Source: Mangifera indica (taxonomy: Eukaryota > Streptophyta > Magnoliopsida > Sapindales > Anacardiaceae). Taken from it: DNA of 64,000 nucleotides. Below, one piece after another: positions 11,532 to 22,464 of this stretch. The notes beneath the pieces were generated by a model that had not been told where the DNA came from, searched no databases, and worked only from the letters and a program-made list of their open reading frames with translations. The position numbers and the translations under genes were made by a program. The stretch covers positions 12,028,001 to 12,092,000 of the forward strand of contig NC_058147.1 in the NCBI RefSeq assembly GCF_011075055.1, written 5' to 3'. Position 1 is the stretch's first letter, and every line of letters starts with the position of its first letter.

Positions 11532-13651
11532 TTGTCAAGTAATTGCATTTTCCTGAGGGAATATAGCTTTTCATCAGAGCCTTGCTAGATGTCAAAGTTT
11601 CCATTTTAAGGTGTGTGCCAACATTGTAGTGGTGATTGTATTTAAATGAATCCGTTAATGAAGAAGTCATACACTTGAAAATGTTTTTGAGATAGATCTT
11701 ACTAAAAACCTGTTGGGATAAATTAAATCATGATATTTTATTGACTGCAATGCACATCTCAACCTCTTAGTCATAGTCAATCTGCTAGATGAATGACTGA
11801 TGGTGAATTTTGCATTCCTATTTGTGTCCAGCCTAGTGTCTCTCTTCATTCCCAAAAAACATGAGACGGTGGTGTACTAAATAATACGTTTAGTATTCAA
11901 CTCACCAGTTTGTTGGTTTGCTGAAAGTCTCTCTTATTTATTTTTATAATATCCAAATCATTGAAGTTTTTAATAATTGTATGGTTGAGTGTATGCATTT
12001 TTTCTTACTGGAATAACATGTTTAATAGTAGCAGTGAAATTATTCATTTAAACACAGTGATTTAGTTTCTGAACGTAATTAATTTTAAAGTGATATTAGA
12101 TAGTTAATCCATGTCTTCATCTTTGGTGATTTAGCTTGACCATCAAGTTGTTATATTAGTATGTGCCTGGCACAGTTTTGTTTCTGAGTTTGACAGGTGC
12201 TTATTGATGTTTTCAAAAGAATTACTGACGAAGATGTTTCTAGGATGTAGATGGTTAAACATTTAAGGCCACTGATTGTAATGATGCTTCTGAATCATTG
12301 AAGGAGTTGTATGAACTCTTTTGCAAATGTGAGTCTACATTACTGGAAGCTAGCTAAAACTTTTGTAAACCTAAAATTGTTGTTGATCTGTATATTCATT
12401 ATTTTGTGGGTCACAAGTTCTACTTGTCATAGACTTATATATTTATATATATATTATTACCAATAGATATGTTGGTGCAACTCTCTTTGAAGAGATCAAA
12501 AATCTCTACTCTGGATCAAAACCACACTCTTTGTCAAGGTAGGTTGATTTTTACCTTTAATTTTTGTGCGTTGATTACTTTGGGGTTTGTTGTTGGTTGT
12601 GAGGATGATACTTTATTGTTATTTCAGCAAAACGTCAAGTCCTGTATAAAAGGAAAGTGAAAAGAGTCTGTTTGTCTATCCTATCATGTTCCAACCCTGC
12701 CTGTATGAACTCTAGTTGCCAATATAGTTTAGTGGTTAGATGCCAATTCCTGTCGTGCCTCAGATTATATGAGTTTGTTTCGGAAAATGAATATATTTGG
12801 GAAGGAGATTAACCTAGACTTGGCTGATTCAGGTTCCTCTTGTGGCTTCAAATAGCATTGGGACAGAAATAACCGAGACAGAGCATGGAAACAGTGATAT
12901 TGCGTTTTATGGGAATTCCTTTACAGCTGGTACTTAGTTCTTGTATTACCTTGCTATTTAGAAATTAATAAGACATGCCAGTGGGAATATATCAATTAAA
13001 TTACCGGAGTTGGAGCAACAACACACCTTTCCTCTAGGATTATGTCTTGTTATACAGCCTAGCAAATTGTTAGGGAACTCAGAAATGTTTTTATCCATAT
13101 CTCTGCATACATTGACCATTTTCATTTATGGAATTTTGAAGCTTTTGTTGTACATTATTTTGTTTATTAACTTCTGGTTTTTATCACTTTTGCTGCTTAT
13201 TTTATCACACAAATCCTTACTGGTTTAATCTTAGTGATGCTTGTTTCCTGGGAAAATCCTCAGAGGAAGTCCCTCCATGTCTCAGGCCAGTGGGCATGAA
13301 GTGCTCTCGCTTTTAAGGAACCGTTAGCCAGTCCATCTACCACTTTCTTCTCTTGGACTCTAATCATAAATTGCATTTTCTGTTTGTTTGTAATTTATAT
13401 GAACAGAATACTTAAATATAAATACGGGCAGATGCTCACACACTCATGTTTCTAGTTAATTTATGGGGGGTACATGACAGGCTGCACATTTAACATGTGA
13501 TATTCATTGGTGCCCATTCATATATTATAAAAATAATAAAGTTAAATATGATTTATTAATCATATATTTATAATTAGATGAAATAGTTTTTAGAAATTAA
13601 TCATATAAATCAATGATTAAAATGTAATTGTTTGTGTTTATTAATCAACAG
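11532..13651 (+). other. PPR 3' flank and intergenic DNA
   Basis: T-rich sequence with scattered short frames lacking codon structure. If the ENOD93-like exon at 13652 belongs to a real gene, its upstream exons and intron would lie here, but no convincing first exon was found. Nothing else recognisable. Confidence 0.5.
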
Positions 13652-13708
13652 AAGGTGTAACTGCAGGAGCCAAGACAACTGCTGTCGCTAGCATTGCCAC
13701 TACCATTC

Positions 13709-14337
13709 TGATAGGAACCCAGTGTCGGATTTCTGGTAAGCAGCTTAGACGCCTTCGATGCGGAGTATTTGGCTGTCACAACAATCAGACTATAATGGAT
13801 ACGAGAACAATGTAACTGTGAATGTTGTATGAAATGGTGTAGTGAACAATAGACAAATGGATGTTTTAGAATGTATCCTTGATATTGAAATAAAATAACA
13901 GTCAACGAAATCACAAGTGCTATGTTTCTCTTTCAACAAGCTTAACAATAAAGATAGAAAATCAAGAAAGTAAATACTAAAGAGACCCAAGCTCTGGACT
14001 GAAGGAACTCCAGCTCAGGACTCCACCACCAGGCTGGGCTCTCCTTCTCCTCTTTGCTTTCTGATTTTTCTCCCCATATCGCCTAGCTTTCGAGAGGCTA
14101 AGTACTCTCCTTCTCAGCTGAAGCTGCTTATTTTTTCCTGAAAAATGTCTCCTCCCTCTCTCCTCCTTTTCTTATATTTTTATACCCTTTTCTCCTCTAA
14201 CTACCGTTGATTTTATTTGCCACGTGTCTGCATTTTCATAGTGGTCCAGTTACTGCCTTGCTTTTGTGTCTTCCTCTCTGTCTTGCTTTTGTGGTGTGCC
14301 TTCGTTTTGTGCCTTGCCATTATATGAAGTCTTAACA
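13709..14337 (-). repeat. Downstream (3') LTR of the PPR-carrying element
   Basis: 629 bp. On the plus strand it begins TGATAGGAACCCAGTGTCGG and ends GAAGTCTTAACA, with intact TG and CA termini. It aligns along its full length with 16847-17475. A pyrimidine-rich block (about 14100-14200) is shared by both copies. Confidence 0.9.
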
Positions 14338-14500
14338 ATACCTTGCCCAACAAGAATCACCTTATCCTCAAGGTGAAAGCTAGGATACTTCACCTTCATT
14401 GCTGCAAAACTCTCTTGAGCGATTTCAAAGGGAAGTACGTTCTGCCTTTTGATAAAAAACTTCTGACAATTAGTAAGCACAAAAGTTGTGACAATATTTG
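14250..14500 (-). pseudogene. Gypsy pol C-terminal tail fused to the captured PPR frame
   Basis: Downstream of the PPR homology the same open frame continues as FEIAQESFAAMKVKYPSF, then HLEDKVILVGQGIV, and runs into the 3' LTR before stopping at 14250. The FPxFxLEDKV pattern is typical of the extreme C-terminus of plant Ty3/gypsy integrase. It is the only trace of pol in this element and identifies the lineage as gypsy. The fusion point with the PPR sequence lies near 14440-14500. Confidence 0.6.
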
Positions 14501-15959
14501 ATAATTTTCCAGAGCTGTGGTGGTAAAGAGAAATTGCGTGTTCTGGTTGCCCATTTTGAGCATACCCACATAACATCGATGTCCAAATTATGGAGCTTTC
14601 CTGATATGATGGCCATTGGTGGAACATCTTCTCAGCATCTGCCATCCTCTTACACCTTGTCATCATATCCAAAAATGTTGCTTCAATGCAAGCATTTGAA
14701 CCAAAACCAAACTTTAAAACGAACCCATGAATTTGCTCACTCAATTTTACTTCTGCGAGTGACCCACAAACGTTAATAACGCTGGTCAAAGTGAAATCCA
14801 TTAAGACTAAACCTTCCTCCACCATCTTAACATAAAAATCAATTGCTCTCATGCCTTTGCTATTCTTACAAAATCCAGCTAGAAGAGCATTGTACGAAAT
14901 ACAATTCTTCTTTGGCATCATATCAAATGTCTCCACTGTAGAATCCACTACCCCAAATTCCATGTAGGCTATTACCATCTCCGTCCCAGTAATAACATCT
15001 CTAATAGGCATCCTCTCAAATATGGCCTCCACATCTTTTACACTTCCACACTTGGTGTAGAACCCAATAAGCCCATTGTTGACACTCAAATTGCACTATA
15101 ACCCAATTCTAATAGCATGAGCACGAAGAGATTGGCCTTCCATGCAACTAAAACTTCCAGTCAAAGCCGTCAAAAGGGTCGAAATTGTGATATAATCAAC
15201 TCTAAAATCATCATTTCTCTTCATATCACGGAACAATTCAAATGCTTTCTCATACTTAAGCTTCTTAACCACGCTAGAAATCACAGTATTCCAAGACGCA
15301 ATGTCTCGTTGAGACATTTCATCAAACACTTTAACTACATACTCCATCAATCCACTAAATTTACCATAAAGTCCCATAAGCACATTAGCAACAAAAACAT
15401 TGTCCAAATAGCCCATTTTGACTATCAAACCATGAACTTGTGAACCAAAATTCAAGTTCAAAAGTCTAATACAAGCAGTCAAAATAGCAACAAAATTGTG
15501 TTCATTAGGCTCAATACCTTCATCTCGCATCTTGAGAAATAACTCAATTGCTTCCTCCTCTGGACCAGACTTCGTAAAACCTGAAACCAGAGACGTAAAA
15601 GACACAACATTAGGGTTTGAAAGTCTAGTAAAGACTTTATAGGCATCAATAGCAAGACCCAGTTTGACATAAGCTGAAATAAGAGGATTATCGAGACAAG
15701 TATGCTCTTCTTCTTGAATTTTTTCAATTAAAGCATGCACAACTTTGGCAAGTGACACATCATCGTATTGAATTGACAAGCGAAGCAAAGTGAAGAAGTT
15801 TTCAACATCAAGGTCAATGTTGGTAGTAACGTTATCAGGTGAAGAAGAGTTGTGGATGTTGAGAGGGTAAGAAGAGATAGGTGGGTGGTGGAGTGAGGAG
15901 TGAAGGGGCTGAGGAGTAGCGGTGGAGGTGGAAGTGGGGTGAAAAGAAGGTGCGGCTAT
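14500..15959 (-). pseudogene. Captured N-terminal half of an EMB175-like (At5g03800-type) PLS-class PPR gene
   Basis: On the minus strand one frame runs from about 15959 to 14500, interrupted only by a TAG at 15098-15096. It encodes alternating P, L and S PPR motifs with markers such as VHGLIVKMGYLDNVFVANVL, RDIASWNTVISSVVK, RIGL, LSVNNGLIGFYTKCGSV and MADAEKMFHQWPS. In order and spacing these follow the Arabidopsis EMB175 protein, an organelle RNA-binding protein needed in embryogenesis. The normal protein continues for several hundred residues to E and DYW domains, which are absent here. The likely start site reads ATA GCC GCA rather than ATG. There are no introns in the piece. It lies between the LTRs of a retrotransposon in the sense orientation, so it is a captured copy and not the native locus. 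Confidence 0.8.
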
Positions 15960-16313
15960 GGAAAATTTTGTGGCTTGGGAACAATTTCCTAAGCTTATTT
16001 CAGTTGGATTTTGGGTTTTTAAATTTGAGATTTTGTGGCGTAAGATTTTGGGTTGGGATATGGGTTTTTTAAAATGTAAAATATGTGTTAGGCTTGTGGA
16101 AAAGCAACTGGAAATGGGGTGGGTGAATGTACAACAAACACTTGGGCCTGGGTCATATATTTTGGTTTGGTTAGTGAGGTGATTAATAAAAAATGAAAGT
16201 TGGGTTGGGTTTGATTTGTGGAAACTAAAGTTGGGTTTATATTGAAATTGGTTTGGGTTTGAATTATGTGATAAGGCTTTTGGGTTGGGTTGGGTTTTTG
16301 GACTAGGTGGAAT
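15960..16313 (-). other. G/T-rich (minus strand CCCAAC-rich) internal segment of the element
   Basis: The plus strand has repeated GGGTTGGGTTTGG-like units (about 16200-16310). The minus strand therefore reads Asn-Pro-Thr-Gln-Lys-Pro-like low-complexity peptides. It separates the leader ORF from the captured PPR sequence and may be 5' flank of the captured gene or element sequence. No function is assigned. Confidence 0.5.
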
Positions 16314-16670
16314 TCAGGTAGGGTTTTTAATTCCCACTTTTTCTTTTTCCTTTCCACCTGCAGCCTCTTTTTCTTTTCTTTTCTTCACGCTTCCAACACT
16401 AGTTTTTATCTCTTTTGATCGGAAAGCATGAAGGTTAAGCATGGGAGTTGATTCAAGTGACCGGACTTTGTCAGAACCAACAAAACCCCCATCGAAATGT
16501 ACTGTTTCCACTAGATCTACCTTGATTTTGCCGAAGATTACTTCATCATCCCTGGATATTGACGCCCCTCTATCAAAATCTCCCATTTCAATTGACCCAT
16601 CTTTCTTGCTCTCTGCTTCCCTACTAGTTTCCTGTTTTTGGACTGTTGTTGGTGCCCTAAGCTCTCTCAA
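16314..16670 (-). CDS. Leader ORF of the PPR-carrying element, unknown product
   Basis: An open frame of 118 codons, 163 bases downstream of the primer-binding site where gag would normally start. The product is charged and low in complexity, ending in a Lys/Glu-rich stretch (KKRKEKEAAGGKEKEK). No capsid or zinc-knuckle motif is visible, so it is not a recognisable gag. It could be a private leader of a nonautonomous family or another captured piece. Confidence 0.3.
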   Translation of the reverse strand: MRELRAPTTVQKQETSREAESKKDGSIEMGDFDRGASISRDDEVIFGKIKVDLVETVHFDGGFVGSDKVRSLESTPMLNLHAFRSKEIKTSVGSVKKRKEKEAAGGKEKEKVGIKNPT

Positions 16671-16832
16671 ATGCTCTTACAGTTTATTTACAGAAGAGAG
16701 ACCCAACTTTCGGGCAATCCACAAAGCGTTTTCAAAAATCTTTCTCCAGTTTTTGTTCATGTCTCTATTTTTATTTGCATGTTTTTGTTTTCCAACTCTA
16801 TTTTTCCTAATTCCAGATCTATCCAGGAAGGT

Positions 16833-16844
16833 GCTCTGATACCA
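16833..16844 (-). other. Primer-binding site of the PPR-carrying element
   Basis: The minus strand reads TGGTATCAGAGC, a perfect match to the initiator tRNA-Met type primer site. It lies two bases (TA) inside the LTR end at 16847 and fixes the element's direction. Confidence 0.85.
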
Positions 16845-16846
16845 TA

Positions 16847-17475
16847 TGATAGGTACCTGGTGTCAGATTTCTGGTAAGCAGCTCAAACGTCTTCGATGCG
16901 GAGTATTTGGCTGTCACAACAATCAAACTATAATGGATACGAGAACAATGTAACTGTGAATGTTGTATGAAATGGTGTAGTGAACAATAGACAAATGGAT
17001 GTTTTAGAATGTATCCTTGATATTGAAATAAAATAAAAGTCAACGAAATCATAAGTGCTCTGTTTCTCTTTCAACCAGCTTAACAATAAAGATAGAAAAT
17101 CAAGAAACTAAATATTAAAGAGACCTAAGCTCTGGACTGAAGGAACTCCAGCTCAGGATTCCACCACCAGGTTGGGCTCTCATTCTCCTCTTTGCTTTTT
17201 GATTTTTCTCCCCATATGGCCTAGCTTTTGAGAGGCTAGGTACTCCCCTTCTCAGCCGAAGCTATCTATTTTTTCCTAAAAAATGTCTCTTCCCTCTCTC
17301 CTCCTTTTCTTCTATTTTTATACCTCTTTCTCTTCTAACTACCCTTGATTTTATTTGCCACGTGTCTACATTTTCATAGTGGTCCAGCTGCTGCCTTGCT
17401 TTTGTGTCTTCATTTCTGTCTTGCTTTTGTGGTGTGCCTTGGTTTTGTGCCTTGTCATTACATGAAGTCCTAACG
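16847..17475 (-). repeat. Upstream (5') LTR of the PPR-carrying element
   Basis: 629 bp, same length as its partner. Its outer end has CG where the partner has TG (minus strand CGTTAGGAC versus TGTTAAGAC), a point change at the terminus. The neighbouring CATTC duplication fixes the boundary. Confidence 0.9.
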
Positions 17476-17517
17476 CATTCCAACAGTAAGTCTTCCAACT
17501 CTAAAGGGTGTTTATAT

Positions 17518-17669
17518 GTCTGAGTTACCCATCCATTCTATTCCTAATCTCCTGAAAGTTTTTTAAGGGTTGGATTTATTTGCCTATCCATTGTATTCCT
17601 ACGTCTGAGTTACCTGTCCATTCCATTCCTAATCTCTTGAAAGTTTTTTAAGGGTTGGATCTATTTACC
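17518..17669. repeat. Two-copy 85-bp tandem repeat
   Basis: GTCTGAGTTACC starts at 17518 and again at 17603. The shared GAAAGTTTTTTAAGGGTTGG block follows in both copies, with only a few mismatches. Confidence 0.85.
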
Positions 17670-17892
17670 AGTACATATACATGCCCTAATTTGTATACCT
17701 GAAATGGTTTAGCCTTGTTTAATAATTAAATGAATTAACTAATGTAAACACTAAAATATCCCTAATCATGCTTTTGGAAGATGTTGATGAATGAAACTGA
17801 ATTGTGAGTGGTCCATCATTTACCAGATTTAACTTCATGAATTGAAATAACCAAGTTAGAGAAGAGTTCTTGAGCAAGGGAGATGAAATTAA

Positions 17893-18188
17893 AACAAACA
17901 CACACACACAAATAAACTTACCTTGTCATGATTGTTTCGTAATTGTTTGGTGCCGCTATTAACACCCCCACACACACACACATATAAACACACACACACG
18001 TATTTCTTTCCAATGAAACCGAATTAATTTTGAAATTTATTTAATAGTGATACATTCAACTAGTATTGACAACATTAATTCAAAATTTTTCATATTCAGT
18101 ACAATATTTCACATCAAATTGTATTAGGGGGATCAAAACAAGAAAAATTTGGATTTCATAATATAGATGTGTGTGTGTCTACATAGAT

Positions 18189-18242
<54 letters not shown>

Positions 18243-18243
18243 G
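17893..18243. repeat. Cluster of CA/TG, TA and GA microsatellites
   Basis: Runs of (CA)n occur at about 17893-17910 and 17965-18000. A compound (AC)n-(AT)n-(AG)n tract occupies 18189-18243. Such tracts are replication-slippage prone. No other function is visible. Confidence 0.9.
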
Positions 18244-19101
18244 TCTCAAGTAGAAATCAAAACCTCAAGGTCGATTCCAGGTAGGAATCAATCTTATAGG
18301 TTTTAAGTTTCGATTTCGGTTATGATTTTTTAAATTTTTACAAGATATCTAAACCTGCACCCCGTTCACCCCTACTAAAGTCAACCAAAACAGACCAAGG
18401 GCATAGTTTGTTGACCAAAGGTGTGGGAACCAAACATCCAACTAGTCATGTTTTAAAGATATTTGTGAATGTTAAAGTCTAAAACGATCTCCAAAAAATG
18501 TGAAAAGGGTAGCAAGGGAAAACTTGAAAAGGTGATTGTATTATGATGTTTGGAAGAAGTGATTTGTTAATTCATTTGGTATATTTGTATGGTGTTTTCC
18601 GTTAGCCACAGGTGGACAGGTTCGTAAAATTATAGGTAATGTTTTTTTTTAATGGATTGGGTCGGCATATGGGTTGATCTGTCTCTTGACATATCTTAAA
18701 TAAGAATGTTAATTTAGGGATAAATATAATAGATAAGTTATCGATAAAAAAAATTAATAAGAAAATGGATTTATATAATAATATAAATTACTTTTAAAAT
18801 GATTAAAAAAAAATTTAGACTTGTGATCATTTTGTTTAGGATAATAAAAAATTACCCTGGTATCGGTAATCTATCTATGATTATCTTAGTTCATTAGATG
18901 ATAAAATATTTTAGTAATCTTTTATAATCAAAGATGATAAGAGATATAGGAATAATCTAAATTTACTCTTTCTACCTTAGGTATTTAAAAATTAATTAGA
19001 TAATCTAAAATTTCTTATGATTTTATCTTATATTATTTTATTTTAAGACATAAATAATCTCATTTTATTGTAAAATAACATACAATCCAACTACTATTAT
19101 T
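18244..19101. other. AT-rich nuclear DNA, no gene seen
   Basis: No open frame with codon structure. The stretch 18830-19090 is rich in ATAATC/GATTAT words and may be a decayed MITE, but its ends could not be fixed. Confidence 0.5.
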
Positions 19102-19400
19102 TTATATCTCCGAAAGAACTACAGATTTTGATGCCCTCAGTTTCCTTGGCCATTGGGACAAGGAGATCTGATCTTCATAATCAATGGGATGAATGTTTTG
19201 ATACCTCCAATAGCGAATGAATTCCTGTCTTTTTTCACCGAAAGAGCTTAACACTTCAGGATGCATTTTCTTCGATTCCTGTTTAACCAGCTTGGCATCA
19301 GATCGTACAACCAAACGGTGCTACTCCACCAAGGAGGAATTGGGACCTGCAACATAAGACCATGTGAAAACATCTTTGTATTCACCTAGAAGAAAGGTAA
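19102..19400 (-). pseudogene. Ty3/gypsy pol fragment next to or within mitochondrial-like DNA
   Basis: The minus strand reads LLGEYKDVFTWSYVAGP, then a stop, then HRLVVRSDAKLVKQ and KKMHPE. This is the stretch just N-terminal to the RT of plant gypsy elements (YxDVFAWSYxDMPG...VxHxL...KPVKQKxRRMxPE). Homology is lost after that. Plant mitochondrial genomes often contain such nuclear-derived gypsy scraps, so it may have arrived with the adjoining mitochondrial DNA. Confidence 0.65.
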
Positions 19401-21702
19401 GAGCAATTTTTTTCTCGTCTGATGATTGTAGCCCATAATTGAGTAAGATGGGGGCTGTCCTCGCGAGTGTGACAAATGCTGCTTCTTAGACTAGCAAGGA
19501 AGAGTCGTCTTCAATCTGAGTTGGTGTTGGTGGTAAATTCCACTTCTTTGCCAAGATTGAAACTTGTAGCGAAACAGGGTCGGCCAATTGGAATATGTTT
19601 TATGCAAGTCATGAGAAAAATGTGGTGATCGAGAGCCATCTCTTCCATCGGAGATCCCAACCCGAGGTAACGAAGAAACCAACCCCATGATTTTGACTCT
19701 TTAGGCTAGAAGTAGCTATTTCCCTTGCTGAGAACTATTAAGGTCCAGTGTGTTGGAAATGCAGCATAGATGATAGGACTTTGAAATGGAGCTATGGGTC
19801 CTCACATTCACTGGCTATTGGTACCATGCTCAAAATGCATATAAGACTTATCCTTGATGTGTTGGTGGGTTGTTCCCGTATGTATCAAGTCGGTGACTGA
19901 TAGGTAGGAGATCTCGTATATATTTGGATAGATAGATAACTATAAGGAGTAGTGAGTGTGTATTCATTCATGTACAAATGTTTAGGTTATCTAGGTGGTA
20001 TGTTCAGCCAGCTCATAACAAAATGTTAGACTAATCTCAAGGCTAACACAACAAAATTGATTGAGGAAAAGGAAACCCTAGTGACCAAGCACTCCTGCCC
20101 CCATAACGGAGACTGAACACCTCCAAGTTGTCGAGGACACATCTAAAAAAGAGGCGGGCGCCCTCTACCTTTTAAGTTGACCACCCTACCCACTAATGGA
20201 CTATGATATGAGGAGACCAAGAACCTGAATTGCCCAAGTGAAGCCGGGAATGGGACCGTACCACAACGATTAGGACTCGTGTTGGAGAAGTTTTGAGCGT
20301 GAGCTACTACTCATGTAGTGGCAAAGGCTCGTAACTCTCGAAGGGGCCATTAACAGCCTGAATCACTGTAGTAAACCCTTTCTTTACTCAATAGATAACG
20401 CTTATCCTCTTTCAATCAACAAAATTCGAAATGGTGAAAAGAAAGAAGTCTTTATTGAAGAGGCTTTGCACTTGAAATAACACTAATGAAAATCCAGACA
20501 ACGAGTTTGGGCTTTCGAAAAGATGAAGATACAAAGGGTAAAAAGAAAGAAATTTGAACAACAAACCTAACATAAGGATTCTAGCTCACCCACTTAAAGT
20601 AGATAAAGATTCTCAAACTATCGGTACTCGACATCTATTAAACAACACCAGAAACAAAGCTATACCATGCCCTCAGAGAAACTAGTGATGATTGCCATGA
20701 ATGCTGCCCTCAAGGATATGTACAAGAAGGTCTTTGTCGATTCCTATCAATATGGTGCACCTCTCAGTAGAGGGGTGTGAAAACGCCATGGAGACTTTTA
20801 CTGAATGAATAAGGATCAATTGATAGACATTTGATTAAGGAAGAGAATCCATCATCCAGGATGAACGCTTTTTTTGGTTTACTATGTGCTGATTGGATGC
20901 CTACTCGTGTGATCGATTGATGGATGAGGAAATTACATGAATGATGAGACCAGTCTAACCTAAAGTCAAGGCTCTTCCCTCTGGTGAATCTTGATTGACT
21001 AATATTAGGAACCGATTTGAAGAAAGAAAAAGCATGGCATGAGATAGACGATGGACAAATTTTTGATAGCAAATTACTTGACTTGATGGATGGAGGGAGG
21101 GCCCTTCAACTCAAGCACGAAATTAATGTTCAGTCTAGCACCTTGTATAGGGTTCTAAACCCATGCTTATTCAAATATCCCATAAATCAAGGTATAAGGT
21201 AGGGGTTTCAAAGCTTGACTAACAAGTGAGAAACTTGACTTTAAGAAAGAAGACGATACTTATAGGGCTTTTTCAGCTTGATCAGAATCAATTCAATGGT
21301 TAAATAGTAAAAGTGCTACTTAGTAATAGAAACTCGGAGAGACATAACCCATAACAAACAAAAGGGGAAAGCTTGTTTGTTGTAGCCTTATTTTAGTAGA
21401 CTAGGCTTGGTAAGCGTAAGCTATTTAAGTAGGCTTGCAGCTTCGCCAGAAGAGACTAATCACCTATTTTCCTTCGCCAAAAGATGTTTACCCAGAAGTA
21501 ACGAAAGGGGGAAGCTATCGTAAAAGCTTCACCTCTTGCTTTATAGAGATTGTTATGAACTGACTAGATTCTCCCAGAACACTAGCTATGCTAATAAATA
21601 GTATTAGTTCCCTTCAATCAAATCAATAAGCTTTTTTATTTATTGATTTATGGAAAAAACGTCCTTCTTAGAAGCCATTGAGAGGGGTCTCGACCTAGGA
21701 AA

Positions 21703-21785
21703 GAGAGAGTTGTCGAGTAATTAAAAACGACAGACTGTAAATATGTTAAAGTTTTTCTATGTAGGTTCGAATCTTGCCTCTCTCA
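21703..21785 (+). tRNA. trnY: Mitochondrial-type tRNA-Tyr (GUA), decayed nuclear copy
   Basis: An 83-base sequence with acceptor arms GAGAGAG and CTCTCTC, the D-arm region CGAGTAATTAAAA, the anticodon loop ACTGTAAAT (anticodon GTA), a long variable arm ending TTTTTCTA, and the T-loop GGTTCGAAT. It matches native plant mitochondrial trnY except for scattered, mostly C-to-T or G-to-A changes. The plastid trnY differs throughout. As part of a nuclear insertion it is unlikely to function. Confidence 0.8.
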
Positions 21786-22219
21786 CTTGTTTGTTATAGA
21801 CTTCAGAGAAAAGAAAGGATGTATTTGTCAATGTAGGAAAGCCCATCGAGCAAAGCTCTTTCTTTATTTTTTGGTCATGCCGTAAAGTGAAATTGTATTG
21901 TATGTTAGTTAGAGAGGTTGGCGAACTACTATGATCTATAGATTCCCCATCTATATCCAATCCCAACAAGAATAGAAACGAGTCGCTTTCGGCTTGGCTT
22001 GTAATCATATTTAGCTTATGTAGTGGTCGACCTTCCTAGATGCACATGCTTGCCAGAATGCCTCATTGATCCTATTTTGGATGAAGCCAAGCTAATATAT
22101 GATAGGCGAAGGAAAGACCCCTACTTAATAGCATAGTGCCTGGGGAACGCAAGTTTGATCGAGGATTGGAGAGGAAAGGTGTAAGAAAAGGCTCGGGATA
22201 GATTTAGGAGTCTTTGTGT

Positions 22220-22254
22220 GAGTCATATGCAATGAGAGTCGCACGTACGATAAT
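22220..22254 (+). other. Group II intron domain V (nad2 intron 2, 3' end)
   Basis: GAGTCATATGCAATGAGAGT is followed by CGCACGTACGATAAT. This is the conserved plant mitochondrial domain V hairpin, with a few transitions from GAGCCGTATGC...CGCACGTACGGTTC. It lies about 50 bases upstream of nad2 exon 3, as expected for the end of the trans-splicing intron 2. Confidence 0.7.
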
Positions 22255-22300
22255 AGGGGGATTCACGTCTATATGTGTAGTGTGGTGGTTAGGCCTACCA

Positions 22301-22464
22301 CCTTATTTGTTCCATAATCTATGGGTCTACTAGAGCTACCCATTTTGATCACTTAGCCAAGATTTTGACTGGATACGAAATCACAGGTGTTTGATCTAGT
22401 GGTGTGTTTATGGGGATTCTATCTATCACTGTAGGATCCTTATTCAAGATCACTATACCTTTTC
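22301..22464 (+). pseudogene. nad2: nad2 exon 3, mitochondrial-derived copy
   Basis: The plus strand reads THFDHLAKILTGYEITG, then a stop, then SSGVFMGILSITVG and FKITIPF. This is exon 3 of mitochondrial complex I subunit NAD2 (native form ATHFDQLAKILTGYEITG...). Its length of about 164 bases fits the roughly 167-base exon. A premature stop and several replacements mark it as a dead nuclear copy. The downstream GGGTAGTTGTAGG is consistent with the start of intron 3. Confidence 0.8.

Larger units (their letters stand above)
13709..17475 (-). mobile_element. LTR retrotransposon carrying a captured PPR gene
   Basis: A minus-strand element of 3767 bp. It has two 629-bp LTRs (16847-17475 upstream, 13709-14337 downstream), a primer-binding site next to the upstream LTR, and perfect 5-bp target duplications CATTC (13704-13708 and 17476-17480). 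By eye the LTRs differ at about 44 of 629 positions, roughly 7%. In place of gag-pol the interior holds a leader ORF, a piece of an EMB175-like PPR gene in the sense orientation, and only a short tail of gypsy pol. It is therefore nonautonomous and chimeric. The matching outer duplication shows that the chimera inserted as one unit, rather than two elements landing either side of a gene. Confidence 0.85.
13652..17485 (+). pseudogene. ENOD93-like exon split by a retrotransposon
   Basis: After an acceptor (TTAATCAACAG, AG at 13650-13651) the plus strand reads, in one frame, GVTAGAKTTAVASIA and then TTIPT, with the last codons coming from the far side of the inserted element (17481-17485). A consensus donor GTAAGT follows at 17486. 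This matches the small hydrophobic motif of early nodulin 93-type membrane proteins (xGVxAGxKAAxVAxxATAxPT). Removing the element and one copy of its 5-bp duplication gives a 62-base exon with intact splice signals. Neighbouring exons were not found, so the gene may be a fragment. The match is short and the family call comes from memory of the motif. Confidence 0.4.

Noticed and set aside
12469..13228. Short plus-strand ORFs that might be upstream exons of the ENOD93-like gene
   Set aside because: Neither reads like an ENOD93 N-terminus, and splice phase to the exon at 13652 could not be made to fit.
16200..16310. GGGTTGGGTTTGG repeats resembling telomeric sequence
   Set aside because: The units are irregular and not the plant TTTAGGG repeat; simple low-complexity sequence within the element.
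20764..21202. ORFs of 102 codons (minus) and 61 codons (plus) in mitochondrial-like DNA
   Set aside because: They overlap each other on opposite strands and match no mitochondrial gene I recognise; not called as genes.
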